This document shows, in pieces, positions 57,201-64,000 of a stretch of DNA of 64,000 bases. The translations under genes and the position numbers were made by a program. Where the stretch lies: positions 1,026,001 to 1,090,000 of the forward strand of contig NC_087389.1 in the NCBI RefSeq assembly GCF_963675165.1, given 5' to 3'. This DNA is from Halichondria panicea (taxonomy: Eukaryota; Porifera; Demospongiae; Suberitida; Halichondriidae). The notes below the pieces were generated by a model, which did not search any database, had not been told where the DNA came from, and saw nothing but the letters and a program-made list of their open reading frames with translations. How positions within the stretch are numbered: the stretch's first letter is position 1; each line of letters opens with the position of its first letter.

Positions 57201-60100
57201 TCAGTAAAAGGTGCTGTTCAAAAATCACTTCTGAGCAAGCAGCCCATGCATTGATTTTATTTTTGTGCAGGTCACAAGCTTCTAAGAGGATGCTCTCACA
57301 AGAGTTGCTCCTGCCCAGAACAATGGAGGAGCTGTACAGTAACCACACACTCATTGGAGGACCTAAGGTACAGTAAGCCTTTTCACACAGCCATTGGATA
57401 ATGATTGACGCAACTTACATGTACACAGGCAAAGAAGTCTCCGACTGTACCTGTTGTTCATGGGGAGCGAGAAGTTACGCAAGCACTAATCACTGATCTT
57501 ATCATTGTGAGTATACCCTTAATTCGTACATCCTCACAATACACACACACAAACATCCTCACAGCCTTAACCACCCACCCCCACACAGCCTCACATTCCA
57601 CCCTACCACCCACACACACACACACACACAGGCCACACTAGGTGCAGATGAGTCCACGTACGATCAATACAAGACATTCAAACTGTTTGAGTCATTCCCT
57701 GAGGCGGATGTAAAGATAGTACTGGACAGACTGAGGCAGCTGCAACTCATCAAGAGAAAAGTAATAATCACTAAGTGTTGCTATATACGTACATGTACAT
57801 GGAAAAAAGCTTGTCACTCATTTTTCTATTCCTCCTTTAGAAGCAGAAAATGGTGGGTGTTCCAGCCAAGCAGAGTCCACTGGAGACACAGCAGTACGGC
57901 ATCAATCACAAGTGAGTCAGCTGCAGTGTACGTCTTTCCTTATTCTAGTACAGGAATGTTAGATTAACTCAACCTGTTGTTTTTGTGTACGTCACTTAAG
58001 AATTGATTACATAGCTTCTATGCCAAACTGGAAGGTCACTTTCCTCCAAATCTGCTTCAAGACACTACCGACTTCCTGTGTGTGCTAGACGAGGATCAAA
58101 GGTCATCTGACGAACAACCAGAGGAGGGTGAAAGGTCGTCTGACAGACAGCCGGGGGTGGGATGGTCGGAGGATATACTGAGAGTACACGGGGAGAGAGC
58201 CCGGGCCACCACTGTAGCAGCTCTCCTCGGGGCAGCCTCGCGAGGGATACCAATGGTGAGGCCAGGGAACTACAACTATAGTCTAACTTTGAGTGTGCCC
58301 ATCTTTTGAGTCTGCATACATGCATGTAATGTAGTTAAAAAGGAAGGGTAAAGGTATTTTATAGTTGTATTTTTTCACAGCCCTTGTGTTGCATTAATTA
58401 CATGTAAAATGATAACGATTACCGGAGTAGGTTGATGCTTAGAAATATTGCAACTATTGCCCCTAGGAAGTGAGAGCTGTACTACCTGAGCCACTGTTTG
58501 AGGAGTTAGCGGATCAGCCTGACGATGAGGACTCTCTCGGCACCTCGTTGGGGGAGGAGCTTGATGGAGGATCGGATGGAGACGACAAAGATGAAGAAGA
58601 AGTTAAAGACGGTCCGTCGCTCACGAATGAGATGATTATTAGGAAACTGAAGTACGGCACTGGAGGTGTGAGTACATTGTTTGGTGTGGGAGCTGGAGCT
58701 GTGAGGCACGGGTATGTGGAGGTGGAGCCATCTGTATGTGTCGGGAAGCTGTTGGAGCGTGCTCAGAGCGAACAATATGGCCACCTTCAACCAAGTGAAG
58801 AGAAAATGGAAGAAGAATTGACAGATCAGCAGCTAGGAAAATCTCACCAAAAAATGACTCTGGACAATTATTTGAATATTGGGAAGAATTATCTCGATTT
58901 TACTGACTCAGATATTTTGTTTGCCCAAGAGCTTTATAGAATTATTGATGAAGGTGGTGACCACGGAGTTCAAAGGTTAAATCTGGATACCCACAGTGCA
59001 TTGACTCACTTGCATCACCAGCACAGCCTAGAGCTCCACGTACAGTCCCTTCTGAACTTTGACCTGGTGAGAAACAGTTGTGTGCATGTATAGTAACGAT
59101 GCCACTTTACATAGTGTACTAGACGGCAAATCAATAAATAGAATTGTAGCTGCTCTGTTACATACTTGAATCATAACTGGAGAGGTCTTATCTCTCCTCC
59201 CAGATCTTTCGAGTGGGTGTGTGTGAGGAGTGTCTTGTGACGAGTGCCCACTCAGGCCGTTGGAACATGTGTGCAACAGAGGACTCACACCTCCACACAG
59301 CGTACCGTCCGTGGGCGGCTCTCACACCCCCACACCTCAACACCCCCCTCCTGGAGAAGTACCAGCATGGTGTGCTCATGCACATTATGGCTCACCCTGG
59401 CATCACCCTGGTCAGTGTTCAACTCGAGCTATTACATGTACATATACATGTATATACGGCCATTGAAGAGTCTTGTATAGTTGGGGTCTTTTTGCTTGGC
59501 CCTACACGTATTCAATTTGGTTAGCCCAGCCTCCATAAGTTATTATTGACTTGTACAGCAATGTATCTCACTGCATTTGCTATTGCGTACGAGATATGTA
59601 AGCCATAATATTATTGATTGCTTGCAGGTTGATCTGTTGAGACATTTCACGTCCATTCTCACTGTCAATGGCCTCAGGGAGATCCTGCAGGTGAGACCTC
59701 GGCTCTAGAGAGGGTACAACTGCATGGCATGTGCACAGTGTTAGATCCTTGTTTAATACATGCAGTCTATAATGCTCTAGAGAGGGTCAACTGCATGGCA
59801 TGTGCACAGTGTTAGTCGGCCTGAGAACAAGGCTATAGTTTTATGATAATTATTTTACAATTAGCTTTCTCTTTGAATGTCCTTTGCTCTGATGCAGTGC
59901 CTGTATAATAGTAATAGTCCCTTTGATTTGGATTGAATACCTTTACTTCATATGATGTCATTTGCTGTACGTTGCTTCAGGTGCTGGAACTGTCCAATCA
60001 AATCAAGAGCTATCACACGCTGACCAGAGGAGAGTGTACACTGTTTGGGAACAACGAGAGCTCTTCATTATACTTTGATTATTATGAACCTGTTGCTTAG
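48242..60100 (+). CDS. GTF3C1: General transcription factor 3C subunit 1 (TFIIIC B-block binding)
   Basis: Largest TFIIIC subunit; binds the B box of tRNA-type promoters for RNA polymerase III. Thirty exons: 48242-48362, 48416-48644, 48696-48818, 49114-49357, 49697-49867, 50430-50622, 50707-50804, 50986-51110, 52290-52669, 52924-53015, 53071-53135, 53236-53455, 53538-53648, 53738-53980, 54214-54320, 54464-54566, 54800-54989, 55758-56210, 56353-56552, 56830-57042, 57146-57210, 57271-57367, 57429-57506, 57632-57760, 57841-57911, 58015-58255, 58467-59066, 59204-59410, 59628-59690, 59981-60100; about 1783 aa. Landmarks in family order: EISLSGLEG N-terminus, B-block winged helix (YVKQLKKRGLIDIK), acidic DDDDDEDEGD, winged helix LIDSFGPAGIPFQDFVMRRG, RLKHFHCYLWILAFGH, IPLSLFLILTKITK, VERYWFDLQLICQQTP, FSHSSRNWFYNHSV. 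Intron 1 (53 bases) starts with GC. Initiator alternatives: 48173 and 48311. Confidence 0.93.
49944..50334. mobile_element. MITE, family 2, in GTF3C1 intron 5
   Basis: Termini CCGTATATCTTCTAATTTAT...and its reverse complement, with TA duplications at 49942-49943 and 50335-50336. The interior has repeated TGTCCGG/AATTAGAA strings. A second copy in opposite orientation lies at 55050-55429. Confidence 0.9.
51111..52106. repeat. Intronic degenerate repeats
   Basis: GTF3C1 intron 8. Around 51170-51310 GGTCACCCTC units recur. Around 51540-51900 a roughly 100-base unit recurs three times (TTCGCTTTG...AGGAG...GCTCG...GGGCTTGTTTGCTGCAA). No coding sequence. Confidence 0.6.
52107..52205. mobile_element. 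Foldback element
   Basis: GTTAGAACATG (52107) pairs with CATGTTCTAAC (ending 52205), and GGTATCTATG...TTATAGTGTCCC (52125-52146) with 52164-52187, around a short loop. Near-perfect hairpin in GTF3C1 intron 8, probably a small MITE. Confidence 0.8.
53662..53726. repeat. Tandem duplication in GTF3C1 intron 13
   Basis: ATTAGTAGAGCTCTCTGGGC plus GCTACTGCTACT is present twice head to tail just before the acceptor of exon 14. Confidence 0.85.
55050..55429. mobile_element. MITE, family 2, in GTF3C1 intron 17
   Basis: Inverted relative to the 49944 copy along most of its length (for example GCTTGCTTGTTCTAATTATT against AATAATTAGAACAAGCAAGC). TA flanks at 55048-55049 and 55430-55431. Left terminal base changed (TCGTATA). 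Confidence 0.88.
59704..59816. repeat. Duplicated 43-base unit in GTF3C1 intron 29
   Basis: CTAGAGAGGGT...CAACTGCATGGCATGTGC and ACAGTGTTAG occur at 59704 and again at 59772. Confidence 0.8.
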
Positions 60101-60394
60101 GATAATGTGTATGGTGCTACATGGACAATAGTTTAACAGACACATTTTTAAGATCCCATTTATCTCCTTATAATTATGTATGTCTTTGATTCTCAAAATT
60201 GATTTCTTATAATATTTTTCTGCATCATGCCATGTACTGTATTTTAAAATGATTAGTACATAATTATATGTAGCTATATAATATAGTAATACTGAGAATG
60301 CTTGTTGCTATATGAGTATACACAGGCAAGTGATCAAGTGACCGAAATCAATAAAAAGTAATCATCATAATTATTATCATGCAGGTAAACACAG

Positions 60395-60932
60395 TTAGAG
60401 ATCTAGACTTTTGGTAAATCGTTCAAGCTTAGAGCTCTCCTTGAGGAGGTGGTCCCTCAATGCCCACAGGGCATCGGCAATACTCTTATTGTCCTTGGCG
60501 TCGACAATGGCGTCTGATCCCAACCAATCAGACGGTCGAATAGGGCCAGGTGGTTTAGCGGTTGTCCGTACCTCTGAGGTGGGCTGGTAGGAGGACAAGG
60601 AGGGGGAGTCTGACTGGAGACCTCTGATGTACCTGCAGGGGGTCAACAGTGTGCGGTGGGGGGGGGGTTATTACGGCTGTGGGGGGTAAGTTGAGTCAAT
60701 AGTGTATACACAACGTTATGTATACGTTTGCTGTGGTATTATTTATAGTGTATCGGTGTAATTATGTAAGTATGAAGATATAGATATACATGGGAAGGGG
60801 GCAGTTTACTGCCGAAAAGCATGCTCTTAGACTGCTATAATTATGTGCAATAGTGATCAACTCACTTTAAGTAGATTGCTGAGTGGGAGATGTGCTGTCT
60901 GTTCTCCGGAGGAGAGTGGAATATACTAGTAG

Positions 60933-60969
<37 letters not shown>

Positions 60970-62009
60970 AGTGTATGACAATGATAGGACACATAACACA
61001 ATACAACAGCCATACAAACACGACAGTCACATATTGTACTGAGACAATCTTTAATCTTTTTTTAAATTATGCACAATGCATAGACCCGCAGACCCTCTCC
61101 CTTAGAACATTGTAACTATGAATCATTATAATGACTGTTGTGTATACACCGTATGAATTACTTGAGCTAACATTTATAATCTTTAATCTTTTTTTTCTTT
61201 TCAATTTTTTTTCTTTTAATAGTTTCTGATCATACCTTAGAGGACTCAGCCGAGGTTGAGGTTGGTAGAGCAGTCTTGGATGCAGCCTGAACCATTTCAC
61301 CAATTGTAGGAGCGGTCTTGGGAGGGCTTTGTGTGGAGGGTGTGATGATGGGGGTGGTAGGTGTGAAGCTAGTGATGGGTGTGGGAGGTGTGACGGGGGT
61401 GAGGGGTGTGACAGGTGTGAGGACGGTGGAGGGTGGGACAGGAGTGGAGAGGGCAGCAATAGCCGCTCCAGTCAAGGGAGTTAATCCGCTGCATAAATTA
61501 ATAATCACAATAAACGTTAGGTTTTAGATTGACTAATACACGTACAGCAAAGAGTTGGATATTTTCATCAAGTGAACTTCTCGAATATGTCTAGTCAGCT
61601 TGGGATTGGAATTGAAGGGCCTGGGGGGATCGAGACGAGATACACACTTCCTTAAACACAGGAAGCAAACAATCGAGCAACATGCACTTACTTCCCACCA
61701 GTGATTGGATTCCTATGACAACCTTTCCACTTGCAGTAATAGTTGCCATGGGCATCTGTGCACAGAACAAAGCTTGATTACAATCAGTACTAGCTAGTGA
61801 ACTCCTGGTACTAGATCAGAATAATTGATGTACACACAGGCTCACCAGTTACACAAACAATGAAACAATGTAGAAGTTAGATAGGCCTCTTACCAGCAAT
61901 GACATGCACTCCAATAGTGTGAAGGTGTGTGTTCAAGTCCAGTAGGTTGCCAAACACCTGGCCACAGTCAGTCCAGTGACACACACAACTCTGGGCCTTC
62001 ACTGTGGGG

Positions 62010-62058
<49 letters not shown>

Positions 62059-64000
62059 CACTCAAAGTTAACTTGTGAAATGGAAAGCTGCTAACCTGTT
62101 TGGCCTGTTGTGAGGAGAGGGGGGTTTGAGGGGAGAGAAGTGATGAGCTGGAGTTAGCAACACTAGTGGGGATGGTGCTCATGGGGACCGGTCCTTTGGT
62201 CGTCATCACCAGCTGCTGCAGTGTGTGTGTGGAGTGGGCGTGTGGAGTGTGTGTGTGAGGGGAGTACGTGTGTGATGTTCCATACTAAGTTACAAGGAAC
62301 AGCTCTTAATGTACGTACATGTATTTTGATAGCTGCTTGGTTACCTTGGAGGCTGATGCTAGCAGTTGCTGTACCAACTGAGGGTTGAGCTGGAGGACGT
62401 TGGACTGCTTCTGTACAATCTGTACAGCGGGTGTGGTCAAGGAGGGGGTGCTCCCTCGAGAGGCTTCTTTGCTATCAGGGGGAGAGGGTACGAATTGGTA
62501 CTCCTTGCTAGAGAGCTTTGGTGAAGGAGCCTGCATGGACACACAAATACATACAGCAATCATTATTGGCAAAAAATGGCAAAAAATATCCCACTATAGT
62601 AGTTAATAATAAGTGCTGTGCATGTACACACTTAGCCTCCTTCACAAGGCCATCGTCAGTGCGGCCTGGAATCGAAGCTAGTACACACTCTGTACAGTAC
62701 ACTAACCTTTATGGGCAGTATTTCCTTAGGGAAGTGGTAGACCTCGTCTAGAACAACTGAATCAGACAACTGGTAGTGCTGTGGTCAAAGCAACACACAC
62801 ACCGATTTTAGAGCAAGTTTCTAAGACAGCAATGATGTCACTATGTTTTACAAGCTGAACGCATACATGTATATATAATTATATGTATACAGTAAACATA
62901 CTGCCGCGGATTTAAATACATCCCCAGAGCAAGTCCCAACCACACACACACACACACACACACCAAGAGCCCTCCTGGCACAAAGATGGCAATACACACA
63001 CACCCACCCACCCACCCAACAGGGCCCCTAGGCTATTAACACACACCTTGAGTGCCCTTAGTTTGATGACTTTTTTCTCCGCTTCATTGTAGCGCGAGTC
63101 AGCGATGAGCACGTCATCCACCAAATATTGAGTGGCCCACTCTGCAGGGGGTCAGAGGGGGGTCAATTAATTATAGGTCAGTTATAGAAAGCTGAATTTG
63201 TGGCAAATTAAAAGTGCTAGATGCTAACGCTACTGCACAACAAACAAGGGGAGAGAGTTCAGAAGAAAAGGAAAGAGAGGGGGAGAGAGTCTCACTCTTG
63301 CTGTAGTCGGTCGGAATGACGACTGCCAGCCGGCCACATATGCTTCTCATGGGGTTGGTGTCCTGTATGTTGCTCTGGAACACCTCCCTCTCATAGAACA
63401 CTCGTGTGGGGGTGTGGCTTATATCTCTCGGCCGAATGAACCACGGCCCACGAATCCAGGGGTCATCACTATGGAGTGTGGTGTATGTGTGTAGTACATA
63501 TAACATAAATTATTGACAGAGAAGAGCACAGGTGGAAAATAAATGGCCAATTTAGAGGGTTTGATTAAGATTTATACTACAACATTTTACGTAGGTATAG
63601 GGGGTGAATCTAAAGATGGACACAGCTGCTGTGACTCACTTCGTGTCTGTCCACATTTTCTCTATTCTGGCAATGTAAGCCAACTCCTGGTCTGACCTCA
63701 AGTACACAAAGTCACCTAGCAACAGGGCAAGGAATATACCAATGAGAGATTCTAATTATTTGATTTTCTAGCTTTGAAGCTATCATAGCTATAGCTATAT
63801 ACACAGTAGCTATACATCTAACAATGTTTGCGTTATTTGTTATTTATTTTTTGAAACTGAAAAAAAAATTATCCGAGAATCATCACAAGGTAAGCACTAC
63901 AAATGGACGTTTACACTGAAACTATACTAAACACACACACAGTATAGCAATATCAACAGCAGCTGCAGGTTTGCCTACGTGCACATGTACCTAGTCTGAA
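60395..64000 (-). CDS. PBRM1: Polybromo (PBAF subunit)-like protein, 3' part
   Basis: Chromatin-remodelling PBAF subunit; only the BAH and C-terminal part is in the window. Exons: 64000-63991 (end only), 63715-63640, 63468-63296, 63141-63047, 62778-62707, 62530-62345, 62212-62096, 62011-61894, 61755-61692, 61620-61546, 61488-61236, 60933-60866, 60632-60395. BAH domain: GDFVYLRSDQELAYIARIEK, GPWFIRPRDISHTPTRVFYE, REVFQSN, VDDVLIADSRYNEAEKKV. Next come a Gln/Pro/Ser linker and two C2H2 fingers, CHWTDCGQVFGNLLDLNTHL and YYCKWKGCHR with TRHIREVH, then a Thr/Pro-rich segment (TPVTPLTPVTPPTP) and a helical end LWALRDHLLKESSKLERF. No HMG box appears after the BAH, unlike vertebrate PBRM1. Bromodomains would be to the right of the window. 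Confidence 0.8.
60936..60967. repeat. (TG)n microsatellite
   Basis: Pure TG run beside the acceptor of the polybromo exon starting at 60933. Confidence 0.9.
61073..61155. repeat. Dispersed repeat, copy of 30041-30124
   Basis: Same ACAATGCATAGACCCGCAGA...CTATGAATCATTATA sequence in a polybromo intron. Confidence 0.8.
62013..62059. repeat. (TG)n plus poly-G tract
   Basis: TG run followed by about 19 G, directly at a polybromo 3' splice site. Confidence 0.9.

Noticed and set aside
61067-61459. Pro/Ser/His-rich open frame on the minus strand
   Set aside because: A shadow of the Thr/Pro-rich polybromo exon in another frame that then runs into intron.

Overview
The window is nuclear DNA of an animal with a compact, intron-rich genome. 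Eleven multi-exon protein genes, nearly all recognisable metazoan families, fill about 64 kb. Introns are mostly 50-400 bases with GT-AG ends. Non-coding DNA is AT-rich and full of ATAATTAT, ACATGTACATGTA and TGCATGCA strings, which I associate with demosponges such as Amphimedon. The gene set (class I PI3K, WNK, polybromo, seleno-thioredoxin-glutathione reductase, the ciliary protein CFAP100) fits an early-branching metazoan. The sponge assignment is an inference from composition and gene architecture; no database search was run.

Layout. 1-6948 (+): 3' part of a class I PI 3-kinase catalytic subunit. 7221-9585 (-): imidazolonepropionase (AMDHD1). 9811-12424 (+): CFAP100. 12810-16862 (-): selenocysteine thioredoxin-glutathione reductase. 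17330-20619 (+): pseudouridine synthase PUS7. 20975-31120 (-): an array of six copies, some decayed, of a small secreted cysteine-rich gene, mixed with duplicated fragments of its two neighbours, PUS7 and NFYB. 32139-33547 (-): NFYB. 33969-34939 (+): an unnamed ubiquitin-like protein with a SARAH-like tail. 35157-38209 (+): an orphan coiled-coil protein. 38655-46322 (-): WNK kinase. 48242-60100 (+): the TFIIIC large subunit GTF3C1. 60395-64000 (-): 3' part of a polybromo (PBRM1)-like gene.

The housekeeping genes alternate in strand, giving head-to-head pairs with short shared promoters (AMDHD1/CFAP100, TGR/PUS7, NFYB/UBL protein, WNK/GTF3C1) and convergent 3' ends. The AMDHD1/CFAP100 promoter holds a full RFX X-box and a perfect DR1 nuclear-receptor site. 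The GTF3C1 promoter holds a CRE palindrome and an 11-bp inverted repeat.

The most unusual part is 20.9-33 kb. Small secreted proteins built from C-x10-C-x-C repeats, like the silk (BR3P) repeats of the VEGF-C tail, lie in tandem behind a conserved promoter with a TATA box and the palindrome TCTCGCGAGA. Copies with complete reading frames of normal length keep the palindrome; the shortened copies have lost it. The modules carry 3' pieces of PUS7 and NFYB, so the array arose by repeated duplication of the PUS7 - Cys-rich - NFYB junction. Foldback and TA-flanked MITE elements then inserted, and two insertions can be dated by comparison with empty paralogous sites in the window. Exon coordinates come from reading splice sites by eye; summed exon lengths are multiples of three for every complete gene I checked (AMDHD1, CFAP100, TGR, PUS7, NFYB, UBL, coiled-coil, WNK, GTF3C1).
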